Part shown: piece by piece, positions 24,682-34,300 of the stretch
Layout of the letters: every line of letters starts with the position of its first letter
Position numbering within the stretch: position 1 is the first letter of the stretch
Assembly: GCA_015066065.1 (NCBI GenBank)
Contig: SVPB01000012.1
Span: forward strand, 1-36,387
Direction: 5' to 3'
DNA length: 36,387 bases
Origin: Oscillospiraceae bacterium
GTDB taxonomy: Bacteria; Bacillota; Clostridia; Oscillospirales; Acutalibacteraceae
Position numbers and translations under genes: made by a program
Notes under the pieces: generated by a model
Told to the model about the DNA's origin: nothing
The model's database searches: none
The model's input: only the letters and a program-made list of their open reading frames with translations

Positions 24682-25668
24682 ATGGCTGGATTGTTTTCCA
24701 TGTTTGACGTGACCCGGGAAGGCCCCGGCGTTAACAAAAACGCACCTCAAAAGCGTTCCTTCGTGGTGTTTTTGGGCATTCTGCGCCGCAAGTTCTGGAA
24801 GCTGTTGTTGGCCGGTGCGCTGTTTGCGGTGGTTAACCTGCCGCTGATCACGCGCGGCTGGGCGGATGCGGGGCTTACCTACGTGACCCGGGCATTCTCC
24901 CGACAGAAGCACGCCTTTGTCAAGGAGGATTTCTTCGAGACGATACGCAAGAACCGCAAGCAGGCCTTTATCTGCGGCTTTATTAATTTTGTGGTGACCG
25001 CTTTGCTGTTGTACAACATCACCTACTATCTGTTTGGGATGCATCCGGAGCTTTACGAGGTGTTCGGCGGTTCGGCAGAAGGCCGGAGCGTGCTGACCCC
25101 TACTGCGATCGACTATCTGGTGATGGGCTGTACCTTTGCAGGCTATGTATACTTTACGGTGATGAAGTATTATATTCCTTTTCTGGTTATCACCTTTGAT
25201 CTGAGCATCAAGCAGATCTACCGCAACGCCTTTATTTTCTCTATGGCAGGGCTTAAGAATAATCTCATCGTTTCTCTGATTCTCATTGTGGCATACGTCC
25301 TGCTGTTCTTACTGCTGTCCATTAACAACGCCGTCATCTATCTGCTGGGCATGCTGATCTGGCTGTTGGTGCTGCCGCCCTTGCGGTCGCTGCTCATCCA
25401 GTACGCCATCTTCCCGGTGGTGCGGCGGCTGATGATCGACCCTTATTATGAGAAACATCCCGATGCGGACAAGCAGCTGCGCCGGGATCTGGGTCTTGAG
25501 GTGGAGGCGACACCGCAGGAGTCCGCCGCATCGGCTCCGGTGTTCAGCGACGAAGCTCCCCAGCCGTCTGCACCGTCCACCCTGCCGCGCCAGTATTCCG
25601 AGCAGGAGCTGCGGCGCTTTAATCGCAAGCGTACCCAAGCGAATCAAGAGGACGACGACACGATCTAA
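24682..25668 (+). CDS. DUF624 (YesL-like) membrane protein
   Basis: 328 aa. The opening (GLFSMFDVTREGPGVNKNAPQKRSFVVFLGILRRKFWKLL) and the five to six membrane segments fit DUF624. Some members of this family sit near sugar-uptake genes, but the function is unknown. The C-terminal 60 residues are a Pro/Ala/Ser-rich, charged cytoplasmic tail (APVFSDEAPQPSAPSTLPRQYSEQELRRFNRKR), longer than in typical members. It begins 19 bases after the SpoIIM-like gene, with AAGGAG 11 bases upstream, and is likely co-transcribed with it. Confidence 0.78.
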   Translation: MAGLFSMFDVTREGPGVNKNAPQKRSFVVFLGILRRKFWKLLLAGALFAVVNLPLITRGWADAGLTYVTRAFSRQKHAFVKEDFFETIRKNRKQAFICGFINFVVTALLLYNITYYLFGMHPELYEVFGGSAEGRSVLTPTAIDYLVMGCTFAGYVYFTVMKYYIPFLVITFDLSIKQIYRNAFIFSMAGLKNNLIVSLILIVAYVLLFLLLSINNAVIYLLGMLIWLLVLPPLRSLLIQYAIFPVVRRLMIDPYYEKHPDADKQLRRDLGLEVEATPQESAASAPVFSDEAPQPSAPSTLPRQYSEQELRRFNRKRTQANQEDDDTI

Positions 25669-25747
25669 GGTTAGTATTCGCGAGTATTTTAACGATGGGT
25701 GAACGGAATGGCCGTCTTAAAACTGGTTTACTAGGGAGGGATATCCC

Positions 25748-26992
25748 ATGATGGATTATATCATAGTCGCCGGTGTGGCACTGATAGCTGTGCTGTTAGC
25801 GGTGGTGCTGGTACAGCTGGCATCCCTGCGCCGCCGTCAAGAGGACAGCACCCAGATACGGGCGTTGCAGGAACGGGTGGACCGTCTGCAGCAGGAGCTG
25901 GCCGCTGAGCTGCGTGCCAGCCGGCAGGAAAGCACCCAGATCATCCAGCAATCGGTGCAGAGTCTCAGCCAGGTTTTGCTTACCGCCCAAGGACAAGCCA
26001 ACCAGCAGATGACCGACAGCATGGAGAATATCCGCAAGGCGGTCACCGGTCAACTGGACACCATCCGGCAGGAAAACACCCATCAGCTGGAGCAGATGCG
26101 CCTGACGGTGGACGAAAAGCTGCAGCAGACCCTCAACGACCGCATTAGTCAGTCCTTCCGGCTGGTCAACGAGCGTCTGGAGCAGGTATACACCGGCCTG
26201 GGTGAGATGAAGACTCTGGCCAGCGGTGTGGGCGACCTGAAGAAGGTGTTATCCAACGTCAAGACCCGTGGTGTGCTGGGAGAGATCCAACTGGGCGCTA
26301 TTCTTGAGCAGATTTTGTCCCCCGACCAGTATGAGGCCAACGTTAAGGTCAAACCGGGCAGCACCAACGTGGTGGAGTTTGCCGTCAAGCTGCCGGGCAG
26401 TGACAGCGGCCATGTGTGGCTGCCCATTGATGCCAAGTTCCCGGTGGATGCTTACGGTCAACTGCTGGATGCCTACGATGCCGGCGATCCGGACGGTATC
26501 AAGGCCGCCGGCAGTGTGCTGGAACAGCGCATCCGTTCCTTTGCCAAGGATATCCGCGACAAGTACATCGATCCTCCCCATACCACCGACTTCGGCATTA
26601 TGTTCCTTCCGGTGGAGGGCTTGTACGCCGAGGTGGTTCGCCGGGGCATGATCGAGGTGCTCCAGCGAGATTACCATGTGAACATCGCCGGCCCTACCAC
26701 CATGGCGGCGGTGCTCAACAGCTTGCAGATGGGCTTTAAGACCCTGGCGATTCAGAAGCGCTCCGGCGAGGTCTGGAAGGTTCTGGGTGCCGTCAAAACC
26801 GAATTTGATAAGTTCGGGGTGGTCATCCAGAGCGCACAGCAGCGACTGGAGCAGGCCAACAGCGAGTTGGACAAGCTGGTGGGTGTCCGCACCCGTCAGA
26901 TCCAGCGTCGTCTGGCAGATGTGACCAGCCTTCCGGAAGGGGAGGCCACCGGTCTGCTGGAGGGTACCGTTTCTGCCGATACGGAGGAATAA
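25748..26992 (+). CDS. rmuC: DNA recombination protein RmuC
   Basis: 414 aa. An N-terminal membrane helix (about residues 3-22) is followed by a long coiled coil rich in Gln, Glu and Arg (about 25-150). The RmuC nuclease-like domain (about 160-380) contains GVLGEIQLGAILEQIL, LPIDAKFPVDAYGQLLDAYD, DFGIMFLPVEGLYAEV and NIAGPTTMAAVLNSLQMGF. RmuC limits DNA inversion at inverted repeats in E. coli; the biochemical role is not settled. GGGAGG lies 7 bases before the first of two tandem ATGs. Confidence 0.95.
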   Translation: MMDYIIVAGVALIAVLLAVVLVQLASLRRRQEDSTQIRALQERVDRLQQELAAELRASRQESTQIIQQSVQSLSQVLLTAQGQANQQMTDSMENIRKAVTGQLDTIRQENTHQLEQMRLTVDEKLQQTLNDRISQSFRLVNERLEQVYTGLGEMKTLASGVGDLKKVLSNVKTRGVLGEIQLGAILEQILSPDQYEANVKVKPGSTNVVEFAVKLPGSDSGHVWLPIDAKFPVDAYGQLLDAYDAGDPDGIKAAGSVLEQRIRSFAKDIRDKYIDPPHTTDFGIMFLPVEGLYAEVVRRGMIEVLQRDYHVNIAGPTTMAAVLNSLQMGFKTLAIQKRSGEVWKVLGAVKTEFDKFGVVIQSAQQRLEQANSELDKLVGVRTRQIQRRLADVTSLPEGEATGLLEGTVSADTEE

Positions 26993-27034
26993 ATAAAGCC
27001 CTTTCTCACTATGATAGGTGAGGGAGGGGATGGT

Positions 27035-27931
27035 ATGTTTCGGGTATGGGTATGCCGTAGTCGTCATTGGACGATCGCCGTGCTGGTGCTGACCTTGACA
27101 GCAGTGGCTTTTGCTAAGGCGTGGTTGGCCGATGAAGGACGTGCCGTGCCCGGTGCCGCCGATGAGGCAGGAATACCGTTGTCCATCGTGATGTATCACG
27201 GGGTGACCGATGATCCATCCCGGGTAGGCCCGTACGTGATACCGGCCTCCTTGCTGGCAAGTGATCTTGCCTACCTGCACGATCATGGTTACACCACCGT
27301 GACGGTAGCTGATCTGCTGGCTTACGTGGAGCAAGGTGTCCCTTTGCCGGATCGGCCGGTGATGCTCACCTTTGACGATGGGTATTACAACAACTTTCTT
27401 TACGCCCACCCTTTGCTGGAACGATACGGTATGTGTGCCGTCATTGCTCCCATTGCCCGATGGTCAGTCTTCTACAGCGATACCCCCGATCAGCAGGATC
27501 GCCCGGCGTATTCCCACATGACCTGGCGGCAGATACGGCAGATGGTGGACGCTGGGACGGGCGAGTTTCAGTGCCACAGCTACGACCTGCACGACACCGA
27601 CCGTCGACGGGGGATCCGTCATTTGCCCAGTGAGACAAGGGAGCAGTACACCGCCTTTTTGCGAGAGGATATTGATAAGGCCATGGCCTTGTTGACCGAG
27701 GCTACCGGGGTGGTGCCCACCACCTTTGTGTACCCCTTTGGCGCCACCGATGAGTGGGCGGAGCCGGTACTGCGTGAGGTGGGCTTTCGGGCCGTTTTCA
27801 CCTGCGCCGAACGTCTTAACACCATTACCCGGGATCCGTCCTGCTTGATGGCACTGGGGCGGTACCGGAGACCTCATGACACCGATAGTGCCGCATTTTT
27901 TGAGAGGATATTAACGTATGGAACAGAGTAA
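27035..27931 (+). CDS. membrane-anchored polysaccharide deacetylase
   Basis: 298 aa. An N-terminal signal anchor (about residues 10-28) is followed by a NodB-type domain (PF01522). The domain has IVMYHGVTDD, the catalytic MLTFDDGYY (D114, D115) and HSYDLH (H181 and H186 as likely metal ligands, a longer spacing than the common HSxxHP). VVPTTFVYPFGATDEW and later segments follow. It should remove acetyl groups from extracellular glycan such as peptidoglycan. The ATG at 27035 is used because the SD AGGGAGGGG (27021-27029) lies inside the longer frame from 27011. Its 3' end overlaps the DUF896 gene by 14 bases. Confidence 0.88.
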   Translation: MFRVWVCRSRHWTIAVLVLTLTAVAFAKAWLADEGRAVPGAADEAGIPLSIVMYHGVTDDPSRVGPYVIPASLLASDLAYLHDHGYTTVTVADLLAYVEQGVPLPDRPVMLTFDDGYYNNFLYAHPLLERYGMCAVIAPIARWSVFYSDTPDQQDRPAYSHMTWRQIRQMVDAGTGEFQCHSYDLHDTDRRRGIRHLPSETREQYTAFLREDIDKAMALLTEATGVVPTTFVYPFGATDEWAEPVLREVGFRAVFTCAERLNTITRDPSCLMALGRYRRPHDTDSAAFFERILTYGTE

Positions 27932-28130
27932 GATCGATCGCATCAACGAGCTGGCGCGCAAGAGCCGTGCCGAGGGGTTGACCCCCGAGGAGGCGGAGGA
28001 GCAGAAGACCCTGCGCGCAGAATACATTGCCGCTTTCCGCCAGAGCCTGACCGGGCAGCTGGAAAGCATCGTCATTGTGGATAAAGACGGCAACCGGGTC
28101 ACACCGACCCGGAAAAAGCCGTTGTCATAA
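27918..28130 (+). CDS. DUF896 (YnzC-like) small protein
   Basis: 70 aa. It matches the DUF896 pattern: IDRINELARKSRAEGLTPEEAEEQKTLRAEYIAAFR is a helical hairpin, followed by a basic tail. The B. subtilis member YnzC is linked to the SOS yneA operon, but the molecular role is unknown. It starts inside the end of the deacetylase gene, with GAGAGG just upstream, and is followed 15 bases later by the Lrp gene. Confidence 0.9.
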   Translation: MEQSKIDRINELARKSRAEGLTPEEAEEQKTLRAEYIAAFRQSLTGQLESIVIVDKDGNRVTPTRKKPLS

Positions 28131-28144
28131 GGAGGATAAATACC

Positions 28145-28618
28145 ATGGACAAGCTCTTACAAGTGCTGGATACCAACGCGCGGCTGAGTGCCGAGCAGAT
28201 CGCAGTGATGCTGGGGGTGAGCACCGCTGAGGTGGAGGCGCGCCTGGAGGCCTTGGAAAAGGCCGGCGTGGTGCGTGGTTACAAGGCGCTCATCGATTGG
28301 GATAAAACCGACCGGGAATACGTGACCGCCTATATCGACCTGCAGATTGCCCCCTCCAAGGATCGGGGCTTTGACGGCGTGGCCGAGGCGATTATGGCCT
28401 TTGATGAGGTGGAAAGCGTGACTCTTATGTCCGGTGGCTACGACCTGTCGGTGAAGATCACCGGCCGCAGCTTCAAGGATGTGGCTATGTTTGTGGCCAA
28501 GCGCTTGAGCCCCTTGGATGGTGTGCTGTCCACCGCCACCCATTTTGTTCTTAAGACCTACAAGGAGCGTGGTGTCCTTTTTGACAGCGAGGAAAAGGAC
28601 GAAAGAGGTTTAATATGA
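28145..28618 (+). CDS. Lrp/AsnC-family transcriptional regulator
   Basis: 157 aa. The N-terminal winged HTH (LLQVLDTNARLSAEQIAVMLGVSTAEVEARLEALEKAGVVRGYKALID) is followed by the RAM/AsnC ligand-binding domain (residues about 70-145, with VTLMSGGYDLSVKITG). Such proteins sense amino acids and form octamers. A good SD (AAGGAGG) precedes the start. Its stop overlaps the next aminotransferase gene by 4 bases, so it may sense a substrate or product of that enzyme. Confidence 0.93.
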   Translation: MDKLLQVLDTNARLSAEQIAVMLGVSTAEVEARLEALEKAGVVRGYKALIDWDKTDREYVTAYIDLQIAPSKDRGFDGVAEAIMAFDEVESVTLMSGGYDLSVKITGRSFKDVAMFVAKRLSPLDGVLSTATHFVLKTYKERGVLFDSEEKDERGLI

Positions 28619-29787
28619 ACTATGACCGTCTGATAAACCCCACCCTAATGGAGCTGAAGCCTTCCGGCATCCGCAAGTTCTTTGACATTGCCGCCGAGAT
28701 GGATGAAGTGATCTCTCTGTCGGTGGGTGAACCGGATTTTTCCACCCCTTGGCACATCCGCCAAGAGGGTATCCATACGCTGGAAAAGGGACGTACCTGG
28801 TACAGCCCCAACGCCGGCCTTTTAGCCTTGCGTGAAGCGATTGCCGGGTATGTTCAGCGACACAACGGGGTGTCCTATGACCCCAAGACCGAGGTGCTGG
28901 TGACGGTGGGCGGCAGCGAGGCCATCGACCTGTGCTTCCGAGCGTTGCTGTCCCCCGGGGATGAGGTGCTCATCCCCGATCCGTGCTTTGTGTGCTACGA
29001 GCCTCTCACCCGACTGGCGGGAGGTGTACCGGTGAGCATCACCACCCGTGTGGAGGATGCGTTCCGCCTGACGGCTGAAGCGCTCAAGGCGGCGATCACC
29101 CCTCGCACCAAGCTATTGGTGCTCCCCTTCCCGAACAACCCAACCGGCGCCATCATGCCCCGGGAGGAGCTGGAAGCCATTGCCGAAGTGCTGCGGGGCA
29201 CCGATATTATGGTGTTGTCGGATGAGATCTATGCGGAGCTGACCTATGGCCGCACCCATGTGAGCATTACCTCTTTGCCCGGCATGTCGGAACGCACCAT
29301 TCTGGTCAGCGGTTTCTCCAAGGCCTTTGCCATGACCGGTTGGCGTCTGGGATACGCCTGTGGCCCGGCTCCGGTGATGAAGATGCTGACCAAGCTGCAC
29401 CAGTATGCTATCATGTGCGCCCCTACCACGGCGCAATACGCCGCTATTGAAGCCATGAACAACGGTGAAGAGGACGTGCGCACCATGCGCGAGGAGTACG
29501 ACATGCGCCGCCGGTTTATCGTGGACGGCCTTAATCGTCTGGGCCTGACCTGTTTTGAGCCGGAAGGTGCCTTCTACGTGTTTCCTTCTATCCAGAAGAC
29601 CGGCATGAGCTCGGAGGATTTCTGCCGTTGCTTGTTGGAAGAAAAGCACGTGGCGGTGGTTCCCGGTACTGCTTTTGGCGACAGCGGCGAAGGCTTTGTG
29701 CGCATTTCTTACTGCTATTCTTTGAGCCATATCACCGAAGCGCTTAATCGTATAGAAGCGTTTCTTAAGGAGCGAGGGACCCTATGA
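28615..29787 (+). CDS. class I/II PLP-dependent aminotransferase
   Basis: 390 aa, fold type I. The N-terminal SLSVGEPDFSTPWHIRQ and the central LPFPNNPTGAIM are typical. SGFSKAFAMTGWRLGY carries the PLP-binding Lys (K236), and FVRISYCYS is the C-terminal Arg motif for the substrate carboxylate. It belongs to the AspC/AraT/PatA-like group often found after an Lrp gene in Firmicutes. The amino acid it uses cannot be assigned. It overlaps both the Lrp gene and ispE by 4 bases. Confidence 0.92.
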   Translation: MNYDRLINPTLMELKPSGIRKFFDIAAEMDEVISLSVGEPDFSTPWHIRQEGIHTLEKGRTWYSPNAGLLALREAIAGYVQRHNGVSYDPKTEVLVTVGGSEAIDLCFRALLSPGDEVLIPDPCFVCYEPLTRLAGGVPVSITTRVEDAFRLTAEALKAAITPRTKLLVLPFPNNPTGAIMPREELEAIAEVLRGTDIMVLSDEIYAELTYGRTHVSITSLPGMSERTILVSGFSKAFAMTGWRLGYACGPAPVMKMLTKLHQYAIMCAPTTAQYAAIEAMNNGEEDVRTMREEYDMRRRFIVDGLNRLGLTCFEPEGAFYVFPSIQKTGMSSEDFCRCLLEEKHVAVVPGTAFGDSGEGFVRISYCYSLSHITEALNRIEAFLKERGTL

Positions 29788-30641
29788 AGGTAACGGTGCA
29801 CGCCCCGGCCAAGCTCAACCTGACACTGGATGTGGTGGGAACGCGGCCGGATGGCTACCATCTGCTGGAGAGCCTCATGCAAACGGTGGATATTACCGAC
29901 ACCCTGACGGCACAAACAGCAGAGAATATTCGGCTGGATGCACCGGGCCTCTGTCCCCCGGAGAAAAACACCGCTTACCGGGCGGCGCAGGCGTTTTTTG
30001 CGCACACCGGCATGGCTGGCGGTGTGTACATGACCTTACAGAAGCGCATCCCCACCAAAGCCGGCATGGGTGGCGGCAGTGCCGATGCCGCCGCCGTTTT
30101 GTGGGCGTTGGACCGCCTGTACAACACGCATCTATCGGTGGAGGAGCTGTGCCGCATCGGTTTGATGGTGGGGGCGGATGTGCCTTTCTGCGTGCAGGGA
30201 GGCGCCGCCTACGTGACCGGCATCGGGGAAGAGTTGCGTCCCTTGCCCTGCCTGCCGGCATGCTCCTTTGTGGTGGCACAGCCCCCCGAAGGGGTGTCTA
30301 CCGCCGCCGCCTATGCGGCTATTGACAGCCATCCGCTTCTGCGGCGCCCGGATCATACCCGGGCGATCCCGGCTTGGGAGCAGGGCGATCTGCCGGCGGT
30401 CTGCCAGCAGGTGTGTAATGTGTTTGAGCTTGCCACCGCTTTGCCCGGCGTTAAGGCGATCCGTGAGATCATGGAGACGTACGCGCCTTTGGCCTCGCAG
30501 ATGACCGGTAGCGGCTCGGCGGTGTTTGCGGTGTTTACCGATCCGGCGGCGGCGGATGCCTGCCGGCAAGCGCTGGCCAAGCGGTTTCCTGTTGCTCTGC
30601 TGTGCCGCCCTTGCGACGGATGCCGGATAGAGATTGAATAA
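29784..30641 (+). CDS. ispE: 4-diphosphocytidyl-2-C-methyl-D-erythritol kinase
   Basis: 285 aa, a GHMP kinase. It phosphorylates CDP-methylerythritol on the non-mevalonate isoprenoid route. The N-terminal APAKLNLTLDVVGTRPDGYH, the ATP-binding KAGMGGGSADAAAVLWALDRL and MTGSGSAVFAVF are characteristic. It starts inside the last codons of the aminotransferase gene (4-base overlap), which points to one long transcript. spoIIR follows after 55 bases. Confidence 0.96.
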   Translation: MKVTVHAPAKLNLTLDVVGTRPDGYHLLESLMQTVDITDTLTAQTAENIRLDAPGLCPPEKNTAYRAAQAFFAHTGMAGGVYMTLQKRIPTKAGMGGGSADAAAVLWALDRLYNTHLSVEELCRIGLMVGADVPFCVQGGAAYVTGIGEELRPLPCLPACSFVVAQPPEGVSTAAAYAAIDSHPLLRRPDHTRAIPAWEQGDLPAVCQQVCNVFELATALPGVKAIREIMETYAPLASQMTGSGSAVFAVFTDPAAADACRQALAKRFPVALLCRPCDGCRIEIE

Positions 30642-30662
30642 ACTGTTAAAAACCGTCCCATA

Positions 30663-30688
30663 CTCTCCGTATCACAAGAGAAGGAGAG
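30663..30688 (+). promoter_or_regulatory. inverted repeat covering the spoIIR ribosome-binding site
   Basis: CTCTCC (30663-30668) is complementary to GGAGAG (30683-30688), which is the spoIIR SD. The 6-bp stem with a 14-base loop could limit translation, but it is short enough to be chance. Confidence 0.3.
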
Positions 30689-30696
30689 GATATGCG

Positions 30697-31296
30697 ATGC
30701 ATAAAACACGATGGATAAAAGCCGTCACCGGAGGGTTGGTGTTATGTTTGACCCTGTCGGTGTGCGGCTTTTATGGTACCTGCGCCGGCGTACGGGATCG
30801 GGTGATCCGTCTGCATATATTGGCCAATTCCGACTCCACCGCCGATCAGCACCTCAAGATGCAGGTGAGGGATGCGGTCACCGCTGCGGCGGCCGGTTGG
30901 CTGGATGGAGCGCAGGATACAGAGAAAGCGCTTACATTAGCCCGGGAACACCTGCCGGTCATCCAGCAGGTGGCGCAGCGGACGGTCCACGAGGCCGGCT
31001 ATCGGTACCCGGTAACGGTGACCTTGGATAAGACGTATTTCACCACCCGGCAATACGATACCGTAACCCTGCCGGCCGGCACGTATCAGGCGGTACGTAT
31101 CGAGATTGGTGAAGCGAAGGGGCAAAACTGGTGGTGCGTGGTGTTCCCACCGCTTTGTTTTGGCTCTGCCATACGGGAGGATCCTATGAGTGAGGTGCTG
31201 ACCGGCGACCAGCAGGCGTTGGTCAGCAGTGGGGAATACCGGGTGCGGTTTGCGGTGCTGGAATGGTTGGAGGATCTGTTCTCCTGGTTCCGATAA
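30697..31296 (+). CDS. spoIIR: stage II sporulation protein R
   Basis: 199 aa. SpoIIR is secreted from the forespore and triggers SpoIIGA to process pro-sigma-E in the mother cell. A signal or anchor helix (about residues 8-28) is followed by the diagnostic VIRLHILANSDSTADQHLKMQVRDAV, LARE, and the conserved GEAKGQNWWCVVFPPLCF segment. The ATG at 30697 follows AAGGAGAGG (30681-30689). An in-frame ATG at 30634 lies inside ispE and lacks an SD. A strong terminator follows. Confidence 0.95.
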   Translation: MHKTRWIKAVTGGLVLCLTLSVCGFYGTCAGVRDRVIRLHILANSDSTADQHLKMQVRDAVTAAAAGWLDGAQDTEKALTLAREHLPVIQQVAQRTVHEAGYRYPVTVTLDKTYFTTRQYDTVTLPAGTYQAVRIEIGEAKGQNWWCVVFPPLCFGSAIREDPMSEVLTGDQQALVSSGEYRVRFAVLEWLEDLFSWFR

Positions 31297-31297
31297 C

Positions 31298-31332
31298 AAA
31301 GAAAGACGGAAGCGGTGCTTCCGTCTTTCTTT
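31298..31332. terminator. bidirectional terminator between spoIIR and the ABC exporter
   Basis: A perfect 15-bp stem (31298-31312 with 31318-31332) and 5-base loop. Its A-rich and T-rich ends serve both convergent genes. Confidence 0.92.
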
Positions 31333-31343
31333 ATGCTATTTGA

Positions 31344-34300
31344 TCATTCGGTACGCAGAGCGACCACGGGATCTTTTTTGGCGGCACTACGGGATGGGAT
31401 GATACCGGCAAACAAGGTCAGCACCACACTGATGCCTACCAGGATGATGGCGGCCGGCAAGGGGAGGATGGCGCTAAGGTTGGCGATGCCGGTCAGGGCA
31501 TGCAGGATGATGTTGATGGGGATGCACAGCAGGTAGGTGATCACCACGCCCAACAGACCGGAGGTGAAGCCGATGATCACCGTTTCGGCGTTGAACATAC
31601 TGGAAACGTTGCGCTTGCTGGCACCGATGGCACGCAGGATGCCGATCTCCTTGGTGCGCTCCTGAACCGAGATGAGGGTGATAACACCGATCATGATGGA
31701 GGATACGATCAGGGAGATGGCCACAAAGGCGATGAGCACGTAGGTGATGGCATTGATAATGGTGGTCACCGAGGACATGATGATGCCAACGTAGTCGGTA
31801 TAGACGATGCGTTGCAGCTCGTCCCGGCCTTTGTTGTACGAGGCGATGGCATTCTCGATGATGTCCTTATTCTCAAAGGAGGAGGCATAAATGTTGATGG
31901 CAGAGGGGCTGTCCAGATCCAGCTTCCCCAAAGTCACCAGGTTATCTTCATAGGTGGTGTCGGAGAAAGCCAGCACATCGTCGTAGTAGTGTTCAAACTG
32001 GGAGACGGTGTAGGAGCCCATCATCCGTTGCAGAGCCAACGCCTGACTGGCAGGATCACCAAGCCCCTGCGCTGTCAGCTGTTGCCGGATCTGCTCCCGG
32101 GTTTTCTCTTCGGTCTGCATATCGTCCCCTTTAATGATGCCTATGCAGGTCTCCTTGAGACTTTTTTCATCCTTCTGAAGCAACGGCTCCAGATATTGTT
32201 GGTAGTCACCGGGGACCGCCAAGTCGCCGGAGGTAAGCATGTTTTCAATGAAGGCTACCAGTTCTTCCCGGGTCATCCCGTTGATCTGTTCCACCAGGGC
32301 GTTGATCTGGTCAGCTACCAGGATATCAACGTAAGCATTACCCTTGCCGTTTTCGTCAAGCTTGTTGACGTACAGGATAAACTCGGCGGCCTTGTAGAGG
32401 GACATGCGTTGCTCGTCGGTGATACTGCTTTGCGCTGCTACCAGCTCAGCGGCCACGTCAGCCGGCGCCTTTCGGGCGTATTCCGCCTGCTTGGCGGCGG
32501 CGTACTTGGCGGTTTCCTGCTGGTTAAGGACGGTACGATAGTAGTCCCGTATTCCCTGATCGTTCAGCTCAGCCAGCATGGCGGCGGTACCGGGATCCGT
32601 CTGGGCAAACATGGCCGTCAAGGTGGTCCGCATTTGCTGAATAGGGGTGGCCTCCACCAAGGGGGTGACGATCTTGTCCAGCTCCGTTGGGGAGATGGCG
32701 GATACGTAAGAGATCCACATTTGGGCTTTGGTTACGTCATCCAGCTCATCCAGATAGCGGCCAAAGTCCTCGGCGGTGATAGCACTGGTGGTGGGTTTGA
32801 ACGGCAATCCGGTAGTGACGTCCACGTCAGGGTTGGCCAGCTGTGCTTTGATAACGGGGGCGTTTTTACCTTCGTTGATGATGTGCGCGGTCAGCGCAGA
32901 GGTATAGCCGACATTACCGGTCAGCATGGCGGCGGTGGCATCCTCCTTGGGACGGATGATACCGGTCACCTTCAAGGGCAGGGCATTGTCGTACAGAAGC
33001 TGTAGTCCCAGCTGGTTATCGTTACCGTCCTTGTTGGTTCGCATATCGTAGTACAGGCCCGTTGCTTCGTCATATTGGTAGCACTCATAAGGGAATACCA
33101 CCCGGAAATCCATGGCGCGGATCTCCTCGTAGGTCCAATGCTTTTCCTCCACTTCAATGGTCTGCTGGTTCATGGAGGCGGCCGCCAGAGCATCCATCTC
33201 CGCTTCCGATTTAAGCCCCAGCGCATAGAGGGTCATGTCATCGATCTCGTTGTTCTTATCTACCACCAGGACGATCTCGTTGTAGGCCGCCGGCCAGCGA
33301 CCGCCATCGATGATCTCGTACTGGTTGAGCAGCAGGGGGTTGACCAGCTCTCCGTTGTTACCGGGGAGCATCTCTTGCCACAGCTTGCGGCCGCCCATGG
33401 TCATCATGTTACCAAAGCCGTAGGATTCGCTCATGGACATCATGCCGGACATATCCACGCCCAGATGCTTGATCATCAGATCCATCAGCAGCTTTTCCGT
33501 ATCGGAGCGCTGGATATCGCCGGCTTCGGTCTTGGTATACACCAGCATTTCCATGTTGTAGCCGTATCGGATACCGTTGATGGCGTTGCGCAATGCGTTG
33601 TCCTCGGCGGTGTCCGCCATGGTGGTCTCCAGATATTCCTTAAACGCTTTCAGGTCATTTTGACTGCTGCTCATGTTATTGAGGGAGTTGACCATGTCGT
33701 ACAGGATACTCTTCTGGTACACCGCATCCTTGCTATGCTCGCCGTGGGAGGAGGCTTCGCCCATGAACGTCTCCAACAGACTGCCCATGTCGGTGTGGGT
33801 GGCCTCCAGGGTCAGCGGATAGGAGGATAGGGTGTTTTCCTGCACCGTATCGATGTAGGTGGTCATACCGTTGGACACAGCGGTGATAAGGGCAATGCCG
33901 ATGATACCGATGCTACCGGCAAAGGCGGTCAAAGCGGTGCGCCCTTTTTTGGTAAACAGGTTCTTAAGGGATAGCCCAAAGGAGGTGGCAAAGGACATGG
34001 AAGGCCGCTTTTTCTTTTTCTCTTCCTCTGACCGTGCGGCTGACCAGCTTTCCTCGGCGGCGAGTTCTTCATCCGTCAGTGGTGCGCTGTCGCCGGTGAT
34101 TTCGCCATCCAGCATCTTGATGATACGGGTGGAGTAGGTTTCAGCCAGCTCCGGGTTATGGGTGACCATGACCACCAGGCGATCCCGGGCGACCTCCTTG
34201 AGTATCTCCATGACCTGCACGCTGGTCTCGGTATCCAGTGCGCCGGTCGGTTCGTCCGCCAGGATGATGTCCGGGTTGTTGACCAGCGCACGGGCAATGG

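Noticed and set aside
31500-33005. A 501-codon open frame opposite the ABC exporter
   Set aside because: It is antisense to the exporter's external domain, with a composition rich in His/Gly/Asp typical of shadow frames.
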